From: Medicago truncatula
Lineage: Eukaryota; Streptophyta; Magnoliopsida; Fabales; Fabaceae
DNA length: 64,000 nt
NCBI RefSeq assembly: GCF_003473485.1
Contig: NC_053048.1
Span: 41,412,755 to 41,476,754 of the forward strand
Direction of reading: 5' to 3'
The translations under genes were made by a program, and so were the position numbers. The notes below the pieces were generated by a model. That model ran no database searches. It saw nothing but the letters and a program-made list of their open reading frames with translations, and was not told where the DNA came from. Shown here one piece after another: positions 1 to 11,257 of the stretch; position 1 is the first letter of the stretch, and the number at the start of each line of letters is the position of its first letter.

Positions 1-660
1 CCTAATTAAAATTTAATGAAATTTAATGGATATACTCATTCTGAACCATTATGGATATATATGTCAATTATACATCATAAATAATCCCGAATAAAGTTTT
101 GATATTATCATGTATATATATTATTTTAAATTTAAAAATTTAGGTTAATATTTAAGATATTATATTTTTAACTTTTTTAAACATATTATATTTTTAACTA
201 AATTATTTAATAATTACATTATTATAAATGATAAATTTAAACCAACATAAAACAATACTGAATGAATTTCACTAAATTATTTTTATTGAATTTTATACTA
301 TATATACTTACTTACTATAATATTTAACAAATGTCTTGTATTTCAAAGTTAAATGCATTGGGCCGTAATATATACATTCATAATATTTAATATATCATAT
401 TATGAATTTACATAAGTTATAGTAGTTTTTATTTTTTTAAGGAATAAGTTATAGTAGTTGCTTTTATTTTAAAGAAGTTATAGTAGTTGTTGTAATATAC
501 ATTAATTGCATAACATTTATAATATTTTATTAAGAAAGTAATATTTTTTAACTAAATGTCAATATTCAGTCAAAACAAAGTAAAATTCAACAACAATGGT
601 ATACTAAATTAACTATGTTCCCATTTATCATATAGAAGTTTCACTAGAAATAATAAAAAA

Positions 661-728
661 AATCATGTTCACATTTATTTTAAATTAATTAAAAAAAATC
701 ATGTTCACATTTATTTTAAATTAATTTA
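661..728. repeat. 36-bp tandem duplication
   Basis: The block starting AATCATGTTCACATTTATTT at 661 is repeated immediately at 697 with almost no change. It is a simple local duplication. Confidence 0.85.
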
Positions 729-743
729 AAATCTAAGTCATTT

Positions 744-1082
744 TTTTTGGTTACAAACGGAAAAAAGAAATGAAAAAGAAAAATAACTAAAAAGAAAACT
801 TAATGCCTAACAAAAGAGATGCCTAGAGCATCAACAAGTAACATGTGAAAGATAAATCTGGAGGAGCTGTATCTAAAAGCACTAATTTCTTAGAACCTTT
901 AGCACCTAACTTAGCCAAACAATCAGCAGCAGAGTTGCCTTCCCGAAGAGTATGACACAAATCAACAATCCAATCTTGACTCAATTCTTAATCTTAATTA
1001 AGCTAATCAAGTTACTAAATTTGTGAAACATATTCGGTGGATCCTGAACCAACTGAATCACATGCAAGGAATCTGAAGAGCT
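744..1082 (-). mobile_element. 5'-truncated LINE tail (RNase H C-terminus) with target duplication
   Basis: Read on the minus strand, about 823-960 encodes HTLREGNSAADCLAKLGAKG followed by about 23 more residues and a stop. This is the C-terminal RNase H region typical of plant L1-type LINEs. Upstream codons (about 960-1080) are frameshifted. A short A tract on the minus strand (about 744-752) follows the 3' end. The 12-base sequence TCTAAGTCATTT flanks both sides (732-743 and 1083-1094), as expected for target-primed reverse transcription. The fragment is dead and 5'-truncated. Confidence 0.85.
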
Positions 1083-1423
1083 TCTAAGTCATTTAATTCA
1101 ATGTCTATAAACATTTTATTTACCACTTAATAAATTCAGCTGTAAATTTTGATTTTATTATATCAAATCTCATATATTTGAGTTAAATAATTTTTTTCTA
1201 TTATTTTTTTTATAAATTCTAAATATATATTAAATGTAGAAATAGAAATTAATTCAAGTTATCAAACATGTCATCTATTATCTATTTGACTTTTAAATTT
1301 TAACGAAATGTATTTAAATATTTGTTTTATATTAATTTTCCGGTAAATTATTATTTCAAAGTGCCCTTTAAAAAACTTGCCCTTAATTTTGGGATTTAAA
1401 TTAACTCATTAGTATTGTTATAT

Positions 1424-1512
1424 ATGTACCTTTATGATAATATTTTGAGTTAATCCATTAGAAAAGTTTTTAAGTTAAAAACAAAATGCGATATTATCAT
1501 AAAGGTACATCA
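1424..1512. repeat. Inverted repeat / small foldback
   Basis: TGTACCTTTATGATAATAT near 1424 is matched by its near-perfect reverse complement ending near 1510, separated by about 40 bases. It could fold into a hairpin and resembles a small MITE. No clear target duplication was found. Confidence 0.6.
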
Positions 1513-1667
1513 ATATCTATACTATATATATATAAGAAAATAACTCCTTTCAGCTTCTTTGCATTGACTTTTTCTCTCTCCCAAAATGCCATCAATTTCA
1601 ATACATATAACACATGTGGCAAATAGATAAAAAGAAATTTCAATATTAAAAAAATGTAACAAACACG

Positions 1668-1800
1668 ATATATATATATATATATATATAGTCAGGATCC
1701 GTTGACACTAGGTGTCAACGGATTCATTGATACCAAATCCCAACCATTTATTTTCTTAATCCAAAGGTCTACAATTGTATGTTAAATTTTCTCAGTTGCT
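1668..1800. repeat. (TA)n microsatellite followed by one end of a foldback element family
   Basis: A TA run (1668-1690) abuts GTCAGGATCCGTTGACAC at 1691. From there the sequence follows the same plan as the left end of the foldback at 24120: GGATC, a GACAC/GTGTC hairpin, then TTGATACCAAATC, CCATTTATTT and TTAATCCAAAGGT. I did not find the opposite end nearby, so it may be a truncated copy or lack its partner arm. Confidence 0.55.
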
Positions 1801-3158
1801 CCTTTCTCTCTTGATTCCTTACTCGTTTTTCGCTGGATTCGTTGGTGCCGATTTTGCTTCGAAATCGTTGGGAAAATGCACGCTCTCTTGGTATTCAGGT
1901 TTCCCACATTTTTTGAGAAGGCAATTGTTGTGCTGATCAGTTACCTAGTTTGGGACACTCGACCCAGAACGCGGTTTGGTTGTTGTGATGTCGCTGCTTT
2001 CCCTTGCAATGTATGTCCTATCTCCTGATTCAGCGAATTAAAAAACTAAAAACAAAGAATATAAGTTATAATATTTTTTGCCTAAAAATTAAATGATATT
2101 TATTTTTTCAAATTAATAGATTACACCGATTCAATACAAATTCACTAAAGAAAAGGATGACACTGCTAGCAATCTCACAAGATCCATGTCAATAACATAA
2201 AACTGCAAATTTTATAAACCTACCAATATATGTTTTGAATACCCATGTCTCAACTAATATTTAACAATCAGTTTTATGAAATGTAACACATAAAAGCTAT
2301 AAGTAAAATTTTAATGCAGTGTCCGTGTAAAACTTTGTCAATAAATCACAAATCGTCCATTTTATAATTGTTATGATAGATATATCAACTAAACTCAACT
2401 ATTATTTTTATGGCCTAACAATTTTTTTAAAATTAATGATCCAACGGTTATAATTGATTAACAACATATCGTTTCCTTAAAAAAAAATATATCATATCGT
2501 AAGAAGAAAAAAAATGTATCATACATATCAATTTTTTTCTTCTTTTTTTGGTGCATATCAATCAAACCCTAAAAGTCTAAAAAGTGTTCATTAGACAGAG
2601 TATCAGGCGGTTTCATCGCACCAAATCAAGAGCAGTTTTATATTGAAGACTTTTCATCGACCACAAACTAAAAAAAGAAGAAAAAAAAATTCAAATATGT
2701 AGTCAATGAATCAAGAGGTTTGATTTAACCAAAACCTATTTTTTGGTCTCAACAGTTGTCACATTCAGATAGGGCCAAGAAATATAAATAGCAGTTACAA
2801 CAGTTTAAAGGTTGTTAGTTAGTTAATAGTACTAAATTAAAACGTTTCATATTTATATACAAAATTAAAATTAAATTTACCTTTTGTGTTAGAGAATATG
2901 CCAAATGTCGTTATGGTGGTTACATAACCAAAAATAGTAACAAAAATAACGTGAGGAGAAAGATATGAAGAGGAGAGGGTGGAAGGGTTGAAAGGGTTTG
3001 TTTGTGTTCTAGAAGAAGTAGGGAAGGAAGGATATTAACGGTGGGAGAGTGGGAGTGAAAGTCGAGTTTTATTTCGATATTACTTCGGCGACGGTTTGAT
3101 TCTCTCGCGCTCCCGTTGCTTCTTGTTTCCCTGAATACCTTTTAACGGTGTGTTCAGG

Positions 3159-3878
3159 GTATGTTTCTCTCTTTTGGTTTTGTTTTGAAATCATTATGGT
3201 ACTGCGATTATTTTCGGCATTTTAAAATTGATCAAGAAGGCATTCGTTACAATTTAACGAATGCCTTCTAGATGCTTGTGAGACATGTGATTGTTGAATC
3301 AGTTTATGTTTCCCTATGTATTTCATTATATGGATATGATGTGAGAAATAAAATCGCAAATATTTGGTTTTGTTTACATTTTGTGTTTGGGGAAATTTGC
3401 AGGTTAATAAGGGATTCAAGAAAAAATATGCAGAGTTTGCCTGCTCTTCTGTTAATTTGGTATCCAAAGTGTAAGCGATGAGTCCAGCTAGCATTTGATT
3501 TTTACCCCTAAAATCAATATACACAGTAAGAAATTTGTTACTATATCTGTTTACTTTTGTTGTCGATGTTCTTGTATGAAAAGAAAAGATAAATACTTAA
3601 GAAACACCGACACAAACACGAATAGTAATGTGAGAAAATTGAATGTAATCATGTGTTTCATTCCTTTAATATGAATTTTTGTTATGAAACATTTACAACA
3701 TATACGAACACCAAACATGTCTTTGATTAGAAATGTTGGTGCTACATTAAACACGTTTTCTAGTAGTAATTGTTCAATGATATAATAAATGTTTGAATAT
3801 TTTCTAGATACTATATTAGTGTTATACCTATTTTAGAGAAGAGTTAAAAACTTGAATGATTGTTTTTGAACATTGCAG
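3159..3878 (+). other. Probable 5'-UTR intron of the PI4K gamma gene
   Basis: A donor GTATGT at 3159 follows a GC-richer leader, and an acceptor TTGCAG ends at 3878, 90 bases before the preferred start codon. The interval has no coding potential and carries a perfect hairpin (3235-3269). An alternative donor GTAAGC near 3470 would give a shorter intron. Leader introns are common in plant signalling genes. This is inferred from splice-site sequence only. Confidence 0.55.
3235..3269. repeat. Perfect 14-bp hairpin
   Basis: AGAAGGCATTCGTT (3235-3248) and AACGAATGCCTTCT (3256-3269) are exact reverse complements around a 7-base loop. It lies in the presumed 5'-UTR intron of the lipid kinase gene. 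Confidence 0.9.
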
Positions 3879-3905
3879 ATGTCATCATCGCCTTCAGAAA
3901 ACTAA
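3879..3905 (+). promoter_or_regulatory. Short upstream ORF (8 codons)
   Basis: The first bases after the presumed splice acceptor read ATG TCA TCA TCG CCT TCA GAA AAC TAA, an 8-codon open frame in a different frame from the kinase and 62 bases before its preferred start. If the leader is spliced as proposed, ribosomes meet this ATG first, so it could dampen translation of the kinase. Confidence 0.5.
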
Positions 3906-3967
3906 CATTGTTGTGAGGGGAATTGGAATGCACTGCTGCTATTCTCACTTGGATGAGATTGTTTGAA

Positions 3968-5272
3968 ATGGCCGTAGCCATTGATCAACAACACCATGGA
4001 TTTAAGCCATTTAGTCGATCCCAAAGATGCAAACTCCAATCCTTTGGTCACCTTGATTACAACAACATTCTTGAACTCAACCAAACTACTTTTCTAGCAT
4101 TTCAAGCCGATAATATTCACCGCAGTTTCTCCACTCCATGTCTACCCTTAACCGGGGTAGAAGATCACAATCCTCCTCATCCGAGGATTGAGATCGTCCG
4201 TGGAAGTGGAGTTCCGGTACATACTCTAGTCGTCGAGGTTGCAGTTGCTATGGCCTCTGGTATTCAACCTATTCCTCTCCCTAGTGGACTTGGTGGTGCC
4301 TATGTCTTTCATAACCAAAATGGTAACAACATTGCTGTAGCAAAGCCAGTCGACGAAGAACCTTTTGCCTTGAATAATCCGAAAGGGTTAAAAAGCACTA
4401 CTCATGAAATGCTAGGTCAACCGGGCTTAAAGCGCTCTATTCGAATCGGTGAAACTGGTATAAGAGAATTAGCTGCTTATCTACTTGATCATGGAGGCTT
4501 TTCTGGTGTGCCTCCAACTGCTTTAGTTAAATTCTGTCATGCTACATTCTCTGATTCTTCTGCCACAGTTAAACTCGCCTCACTCCAACGCTTTGTTGGT
4601 CACGGTTTCGATGCAGGAGAGTTAGGCCCTTCTTTCTTTTCAGTTGATTCTGTTCACCAAATTGGTATTCTAGACATTAGGCTTATGAATCTTGATAGAC
4701 ATGCAGGGAATATGCTTGTTATGAAACATGATCACAATAGTTTTGGTAACGGCGTTGCTGTCGCCGATCTTGTTCCGATTGATCACGGCTTTTGCTTACC
4801 TGAGTGGTTGGATGATCCTTATTTTGAGTGGCTGCATTGGCCACAAGCCTCAATTCCTTTCTCTGAATCAGAACTTGAGTATATTTCAAACCTTGATCCT
4901 TTCAAAGATGCTGATATTCTAAGATCCGAGGTTCCTTCATTGAGAGAATCGTCTATTCGCGTCCTTATCGTTTGCACGGTTTTCTTGAAACAAGCTGCTG
5001 CTGCTGGCCTTAATCTTGCTGATATAGGACAGATGATGACAAGGGAATTTCGCAGCGGCGATGAATCGTCAAGTGAATTGGAAAATATTTGTTTGAAAGT
5101 CAAGGCTAGTATCAACAATGAGAATGGAAAAGAAGAAGATGAAGGAGAGACTAGTTGTGGAATTGGTGGCATTTCTTTTGGTGACATGAACAAAGGTGAA
5201 TGGGAAATGTTTTTGGAGATTTTTAACATGTTTGTGATTGGAGTTTTTGAGGATAAGAAGTGTAAGAATTGA
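3968..5272 (+). CDS. PI4KG: Phosphatidylinositol 4-kinase gamma (type II PI3/4-kinase family, no ubiquitin-like domain)
   Basis: The family is annotated as transferring phosphate from ATP to phosphatidylinositol to give PtdIns4P, although some plant gamma members act mainly as protein kinases. From the ATG at 3968 (MAVAIDQQHHGF) the protein is 434 residues. An in-frame ATG five codons earlier (3953) is possible; MAVAID is chosen because relatives begin this way. Visible motifs: GGAYVFH nucleotide loop (about 109-115), AVAKP with the likely ATP-binding lysine (about 126), RELAAYLLDH (about 166-175), catalytic loop NLDRHAGN (about 241-248) and IDHGF metal-binding motif (about 271-275), then CLPEWLDDPYFEWLHWPQ. 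The coding region is uninterrupted. There are no N-terminal ubiquitin-like repeats, placing it with the short gamma isoforms (Arabidopsis gamma 1/8 type). The C-terminal tail is acidic. A run of 18 A's lies about 95 bases past the stop. Confidence 0.93.
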   Translation: MAVAIDQQHHGFKPFSRSQRCKLQSFGHLDYNNILELNQTTFLAFQADNIHRSFSTPCLPLTGVEDHNPPHPRIEIVRGSGVPVHTLVVEVAVAMASGIQPIPLPSGLGGAYVFHNQNGNNIAVAKPVDEEPFALNNPKGLKSTTHEMLGQPGLKRSIRIGETGIRELAAYLLDHGGFSGVPPTALVKFCHATFSDSSATVKLASLQRFVGHGFDAGELGPSFFSVDSVHQIGILDIRLMNLDRHAGNMLVMKHDHNSFGNGVAVADLVPIDHGFCLPEWLDDPYFEWLHWPQASIPFSESELEYISNLDPFKDADILRSEVPSLRESSIRVLIVCTVFLKQAAAAGLNLADIGQMMTREFRSGDESSSELENICLKVKASINNENGKEEDEGETSCGIGGISFGDMNKGEWEMFLEIFNMFVIGVFEDKKCKN

Positions 5273-5389
5273 AAAAGAAGTTGAAAGAACATCAAGGAAG
5301 ATAGGGAACCAAAGCAAGAGATGATGAATCACTGTCGCTTATAATTGATTGTACATTATTAATATTGTAAAAAAAAAAAAAAAAAATTA

Positions 5390-6295
5390 GGGTTAGGTCG
5401 TGTAGATATGAAGTACCCTATGACAAAGATGGAATAGTGATTGGTTTAGCTTCTAATGCCATCCATTCCATTTTGCAACTATGTCTTTGTTGCATTTGTC
5501 TTTCTTTATCAAAATAGATTTGTACACTAAGTGGTTTCTATAACGTGTGATTATGTAAATTTTTTATTTCGGTGATTCAAATTGTAATGGGATCAACTAG
5601 TTATGTAAATTCTATCAATGTGTACTAGTTGATGTTACTTATATACACTTGTGCACATATTTTCATAATTTTTTGCCTAGCCATAATCTTAAAATTTTAT
5701 GTATATTTCATCGCTTTGAAACTTTATGTCTAGAGTGAGGATCTTTGTAGGACACTCAGGATTTGTCGAAATCAGAATTTTTTAATAGCAACGTGGTTGA
5801 AATTTGAAGTATAGTTCGTGAGACAATAGATACTTTAAGTATAGTTTGTCTTGAAAATATAAAATGTCATTTTTAATCAAATAATAATTATACAATTTTT
5901 TCTTAAAAACTTACTTATTTTGAATGATTAACCAATGTCCATGAGACACCGGATAACATTCTCCTTTTAATACCATCTCCAATTTTAATGCATTAAAAAC
6001 AAATGAAGGCTTGAGATATGCACTGAACTCCCTCGAGTGAAAATTTTACAGAAGAGGAGGAACCCTTACCTTATTAATTAGTGGATATTTTGAGCTACAA
6101 ATAATTTTAGAAAAGTTTCTTTTCCAAGCCTCGTGAATTTCAAGGGAAGATATTGTGATTTTTATAACTACTATTTTATCTTAGCAATGTGGCAGTGTTA
6201 CAAAATTATCACAATCAGTCCTTTTTTAAGGAACAACCGGTCCTTATCTACAATAAACTCATCCGTTTTGTAAAATTCATTACAATAAATCCATT
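5390..6295. other. Intergenic, no gene seen
   Basis: This holds the 3' flank of the kinase gene and AT-rich sequence without recognisable coding or RNA features. Confidence 0.5.
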
Positions 6296-6503
6296 TGAGG
6301 TTGGTTTAGTATAGTTGGTTTGCGATCTTGGAATTTGCTCCTTTCAAAATCTCATGTTCGATTCCTCTTGGTGTCAATTTCGGTGGGAAAGTCCCAGCCA
6401 GAGTAAGCTTTGACTTTAAATGGGGCCTTCGCAAGTGGACGGTAAGATTGATCCACTCTAATTAGTCGGTTCTTAAATTGGATACTCAGTTTTAAAAAAA
6501 AAA
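6296..6503 (+). mobile_element. tRNA-derived SINE
   Basis: The 5' part carries an A-box-like GGTTTAGTATAGTTGG (about 6303-6318) and a B box TGTTCGATTCC (6355-6365), spaced as in a tRNA promoter. A non-tRNA body follows and the unit ends in ten A's (6494-6503). A second, diverged copy of the body and 3' end is at 52322-52770, which shows it is a dispersed family. No clear target duplication was seen. Confidence 0.75.
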
Positions 6504-6554
6504 TGATAAAAATATATTACCTTATTCATCACTCATTTTTTTTTTTTTTTTTAT

Positions 6555-7172
6555 GGAAAATGCTAGAGTTTTTCTATTCACACCCTATATATTTCTGGTT
6601 ACACCCAGTTTTTTAAAAAAGTTTTTGATAATATCAAAATTGTCCTTTTATATAATTTTTTTTAAAATCTTGATTTCATTCATTGTCACTCTAAAATTCC
6701 ACTCTCTTTCACCCACCAACGATCAAAAAATCTTGATGTTCAATTAATCTCTATGCAAGATTAAAGAGTGAATCAAAACATCTTTCATTCATACTCTATT
6801 GCATATAAATAAGTGAATTTTTTCTTCTTTTTTAATAACGCTGGTTTCAATTTTCTTCTTCTTGTTCAACTGCACTGTACGACAGTTTCAGTTTTACATT
6901 GTTGAGGTTAACTTAAATGCAGTTTAAGTAGGTTCATGTAAACTTAGTTTACATAATCTACTTAAATTTAGTTTACATAACCTACTTAAACTGAGTTTAA
7001 GTATGTACACTTAAACTCAGTTTACATGAACCTACTTAAACTGGGTGTAACCAAGAAAAAAGGAAGATGCTTTTTGAAAATTAATTTTATGGAAGAGTAA
7101 TTTTGTCATTTTGGGGTGCAACCAGGATTAAACATGGTGTAATTAGAAAAACTCAAAATGCTAATAAGTGCC
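6555..7172. mobile_element. Non-autonomous inverted-repeat element with internal palindrome cluster
   Basis: The left end GGAAAATGCTAGAGTTTTTC is mirrored by the right end GAAAAACTCAAAATGCT, and GGTTACACC / GGTGCAACC blocks lie inside each arm. Between 6905 and 7045 a motif of the form CCTACTTAAACTSAGTTTA recurs in both orientations. There is no coding capacity. The superfamily is uncertain because no target duplication was found. Confidence 0.6.
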
Positions 7173-7565
7173 CTTATGACACTTGCTAAGAAGTCTAAAG
7201 AAGAAATTTTGTCTTAAAAATGGTGCATTCAATGTATTGAAACTTTTAAAAGTTACTTTTTCTAAGTAAAATTTACCAATTATTTTCATTTTTGTATTTA
7301 TTGTAATTTTCTCCAATTTTTTTTGTTCTTTAGGAAACACAAATATGATTAATGATATTTTTTTCTTTACGCCCTTACAAAAACAAAATAAAATAAATTT
7401 TTCATTTATTACATAATATTAATATGTGTGTCAAAACTCAAACCTTAAAGAAACAAAAAATTAACATGGAGTGTGTCTATATATATATATATATATATCA
7501 AAAAATTAGATATAGACAGACACAAGGAGATTTTTGATTGACGGTGATAGGTTTATTATTTTTAA

Positions 7566-8036
7566 GGCTTAAATACAACTTTGATCTCCCTATTTTTAAT
7601 TTTGTTAATTTTTTATACCCCTATTTCTAAAACCAACATTTTGGTCTCTGGTCTATTTAAAAAGTCAACGGAAATTTTTGGTACCCCTTCACATTAGATG
7701 AGGTGGCGTGCTTATTAATGATGTGGATCCTACGTAACATTATCAAGTCATCAATATGGGGATTTTGCTAAGTTAGGGCTCTTCATTTGTTTAGACATTT
7801 TTCATTTTTTTTTTTATAAATTCTAATTTTTCAACTGTTTAATAGATATTTTTAAATTAATGACATGAAAATGACGTGTCAAATGATTAATGAGTGTGAC
7901 ACATCATCCAGAGAGGAGGGGAACCAAAAAAATTCTTTGATTTTTTAAATAGGGGGACCAAAAAGTTGGTTTTAGAACTATGGGTATCAAAAGTTAACAA
8001 AATTTAAATTAAAGGGATCAAAATTGCATTTAAACC
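7566..8036. mobile_element. Mutator-type MITE (471 bp) with 8/9 target duplication
   Basis: Long arms start GGCTTAAATACAACTTTGATC on the left; the right end reverse-complements to GGTTTAAATGCAATTTTGATC. The flanks are TATTTTTAA and TATTTTTTA, a 9-base duplication with one mismatch, typical of Mutator-like insertions. The end consensus GGYTTAAAT recurs in several other elements of this window. Confidence 0.78.
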
Positions 8037-9844
8037 TATTTTTTATTTAAAGTTTTGTTAACATTTTTTTATTATATTTTGTAGGCATTTGGTATGTATC
8101 ATTGACTAAAATGAGTCAATTATTTACAAAGTCAAAGATTTTTTATGTATGTAAATAATTTAAACATTTTATTGTATATTTAGTAAAAAATTAGTCAACC
8201 AATATTAAATATTTCATAAATTTTTTAAAATAATTTCCCTTATGGACATACTCCATTCACACTCAATTTTTAAATTAATTTCCCTTAAAACAGTCTTTTA
8301 ATTAATTTAAAATTTATTATCATAAAACATATTTTTATATAAAATTAGGAAAATGCTAATAGACACCTTTAATAATTAAGACATTATTTGGGGAATCAAA
8401 AGAGACAAATATTCCATGCATAGAAAATGACTTAGTTATCAATATAACAAATTTTTAGCTGTATTTTCAAGATAAATTTTTCTTTTTATACATTACTTAA
8501 ACAATGTTCTTAAAATTTTTGCTAGCATGATCCATTAAATCAAATGGAGTATATGTGTTTGAAAGTGTTAAGGTGAAAGAAAGAATATAAAATATATAAG
8601 AGAGAGAAATCTTAAACGAAGCTGACATATATGCATGCACATGCACGGGCATACTCCTCGTAGACAACTAAAGTAATGATTCGTTAAATTGATGGATGAA
8701 GATTTAATGAGAATTAAAATCAGTTATTAAATTGTTGAAAATTAATTAAGTGAATACATGGAAGTCAGTAATTAAATTGTTGAAAATTAATTAATTTTCA
8801 CTCTTGTGTACTTTTTTTTTTGCGTGTTTATCCTTGGTTTTCGGAAAAAACTCTAATAGTATGAACTTCGATCGAGATGTAAGTATAGTCTAACAGTAAA
8901 TTGCTCTCTTAAAATATCAAACTTAAGTTTTTTTGAACAATTCGTTCTTAGTGAAACTCATTAACCAATTGAACTCAATTGATTGGTTTGACTTGAGTAT
9001 TTTTTCTACTCATTATTTGTATATGTTTGAACTCGTTTTAAGAGATCTCTACTGTGTTTGTTTGCCATTAGAAAAAAGTTATAAGATATAAACACATAAT
9101 ATATGGTACATATAGTTTTTATTTTATTTTAAACATATTTGTTCATATACAAAAAATTATATTTAAATGAATCATCATTTGATCCTATCTACAAACTTAT
9201 ATTTATTATAAACATAAAAAACAATGAAAAATTATTCATGGAAATAAATTAAACTGTAGTAAACATCGGATGAATCAAAGTTTGAATAAAAATCTTCCCA
9301 ACTTCTTCCTTTTTAATACAAGCCATATGTTAAATATTTATTATGATAATTATTTAAATGAATTAAATTCTTTTCTAATTATCTTTCAATCTATTTCCTC
9401 ATTCGTTAAAGAGAACGCCATAAAGTAAGGATGAAAAAAAAATACACTTTTATATTTATTACTGTTAATTTGCTACAACCTTGCATGTTAATTTGCTACG
9501 AACCTTGCAATTTAGCCCTAAAATAATCTTTCACTCGAAATTAGTTCATGAATTTAGTCGTAATATTGGATTCTTAATTTACGAAATTCGATGGCACATG
9601 TTTGGACAAATGAATAATCATAGCGAAAAGATCACAGTAATCTATCTACTTGAAAAATAAAGTCTACACTTATAAAGGATACATAGATTTGATTATTTCA
9701 TGAAACAAAGTACATAAAGATATGCGGAAAATAAATAAAAAACAAAAACAACATAACAATTAAAAAGAAATTAAACTATTGTGACCATGAAAACATGATG
9801 TCACAAGATGTTCCTAGTACTTTATTATTGGCTAGATAAAACTC
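8037..9844. other. Intergenic, no gene seen
   Basis: AT-rich sequence. A near-exact 33-base repeat lies at about 8719-8798 (AATTAAATTGTTGAAAATTA twice). A segment at about 8935-8975 resembles one at 41484-41525 (GTGAAACTCATTAACCA), so it is part of a dispersed repeat. Nothing coding is recognised. Confidence 0.5.
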
Positions 9845-10711
9845 TTAAAGGGTGAGTTCCAAGTTCAGTTCCTCCTCATTGGGATTTGCCTCATTTATGT
9901 CATCTTCATCTTCATCTTCAATAGGATCATGAGAAGGAATTTGATCAATGAAATTTCTTTCTACACCCTCAGAAGATGGAGGAGGGGTTTGATTAGCTTG
10001 AGCTAAAAGTGCCAAACCCACAGCGTTTGATCTTTGTGGAGTTGGTAATGCAGCAGCATTTTGACCTCCACCCCATAAATTATTCATCCCAAATTGTGGT
10101 GTTGCAAGGGATGAATTTGACAATGGCATCACAAATCGTGATGCAGGAGGTGTATTTGGCATATACATCCCTCCATAGCCACCAGAAGATGAACCACCAC
10201 CAAGCCAAGAAGGCAATGAATTATTCACATGGCCACCAATTGAGTTGGATAGGTTAGCACCACGGAAGTATGAATACCCTTGGTAGTGTGGAGAGCTTGA
10301 AAATTGATAAGGGTATGGAAGGATATTAGATTGATACCTTAGGGCTGAATCGATTACATCCTCTCTCCTTTGTTCTTCCATTTTTTTGAAGACACGCTCA
10401 CGCTTATGAGCGTTTTGGTGTCCTCCAAGCGCTTGAGAAGTGGGGAATTTCTTGTCACAATAAGTACAAGAGAATTCCTTCACTTGCGGCGCAGGTGGAG
10501 GTTCAACATTAGCATTTTGAGATGAACCTGAATGCTCACCCTTCTCCAAGGGTTTGGAAGTGGGATTTGTGCCACCGCCAAGCCTCAAGGTCAAGAAATC
10601 ACCACCATCCGATCCAGAGGTTGGTGGTGTTGTCTTTGGCTCCTTCTCCGATTTCGACTCTTGCACAGGGTCCTCCATCATTTTGCGCTTGAGGTTTTTG
10701 TCCTCAGACAT
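9845..10711 (-). CDS. Single C2H2 zinc finger transcriptional repressor with two EAR motifs
   Basis: A 288-residue plant-type zinc finger protein, intronless as usual for the family. One finger (about residues 80-102: [10 protein letters not shown]...[10 protein letters not shown]) has Cys82, Cys85, His98, His102 and the plant-specific QALGGH helix. LTLRL (about 40-44) and the C-terminal LNLELTL (282-288) are LxLxL EAR motifs, which in this family recruit TOPLESS-type corepressors. The middle is rich in Gly, Ser, Pro and Asn, and an acidic stretch (DEDEDD) precedes the C-terminal EAR. A basic KRK near residue 9 could help nuclear entry. On the minus strand a TATA-like ATAAATACC lies about 90-100 bases upstream. 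Relatives in the ZFP/GIS/KNUCKLES group control organ and trichome development; the exact orthologue cannot be named from sequence alone. Confidence 0.93.
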   Translation of the reverse strand: MSEDKNLKRKMMEDPVQESKSEKEPKTTPPTSGSDGGDFLTLRLGGGTNPTSKPLEKGEHSGSSQNANVEPPPAPQVKEFSCTYCDKKFPTSQALGGHQNAHKRERVFKKMEEQRREDVIDSALRYQSNILPYPYQFSSSPHYQGYSYFRGANLSNSIGGHVNNSLPSWLGGGSSSGGYGGMYMPNTPPASRFVMPLSNSSLATPQFGMNNLWGGGQNAAALPTPQRSNAVGLALLAQANQTPPPSSEGVERNFIDQIPSHDPIEDEDEDDINEANPNEEELNLELTL

Positions 10712-10802
10712 TTTTTAAAGCAAAAAAAAAAAAAGAAAGAAGAGATTTCAAAGTTTTTAGTGAGAAATAAACTTGTGTGATTTCATGATCGCTAGAGAGG
10801 GG

Positions 10803-10811
10803 GTATTTATC
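10803..10811 (-). promoter_or_regulatory. Putative TATA box of the zinc finger gene
   Basis: The minus strand reads GATAAATACCCC here, about 95 bases upstream of the ATG at 10711, a normal plant TATA position. Confidence 0.5.
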
Positions 10812-11257
10812 ATTGGATTAACCACTTATACAAGGAAAAAACATGAAATTAAAATCATATTTTAGGGTCAAACATCAAACAAGCTTTTAAGGAAAATATA
10901 CAATACCATTTGTTTAAAGTCAAGCTTGAGCAATAACGTGATTTAAGATTATTTTAACTATTAAATATTATGTTATATATTAAATATATGTATTAAGATT
11001 ATTATATATTCTTCTAAGAAGAAGATTATTATATATTAAAAACAACTGTCCAAGTTAATTAATTAGTACACAGTATATTTTTTCTCGTTCATGATCTATT
11101 GGTCTAGTCACCCAAAAACATTGTATGTAGCAAATTATTGAAAATGAAACTGGAAACTCAAATTAAGGCAAGAGAAGAAAACAATTATTAATATTATAAA
11201 ATCAGGATTTTTGTTTTTTTAAATAAAAAAGGGGAGTTCACATTTGATACTGCAAAC

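Larger units (their letters stand above)
1..3150. other. Gene-poor, repeat-rich upstream region
   Basis: No convincing coding region is seen. The stretch is very AT-rich and holds several small repeats: three copies of a motif resembling AAGTTATAGTAGTT between 417 and 500, a 36-bp tandem duplication at 661-728, a LINE tail, a hairpin and a (TA)n run, the larger ones listed separately. The last 150 bases (about 3000-3158) rise in GC and probably hold the promoter and first untranslated exon of the lipid kinase gene downstream. Confidence 0.6.

Noticed and set aside
1691-1800. Helitron 3' end (hairpin followed by a terminal tetranucleotide)
   Set aside because: A hairpin is present but the CTRR end is not, and the related element at 24120 has inverted arms, which Helitrons lack.
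4819-5332. Open frames on the minus strand across the kinase gene (up to 158 codons)
   Set aside because: They are shadows of the well-supported PI4K gamma coding strand and have no family signature.
3968-5390. PI4K gamma gene as a retrocopy because of an intronless CDS and a downstream A18 tract
   Set aside because: Short plant gamma kinases are normally intronless in the coding region, the frame is intact and a leader intron is likely. No flanking target duplication was found.
6296-6366. Possible tRNA gene (A and B boxes)
   Set aside because: No cloverleaf can be formed; an A tail and a second copy at 52322 show it is a SINE.
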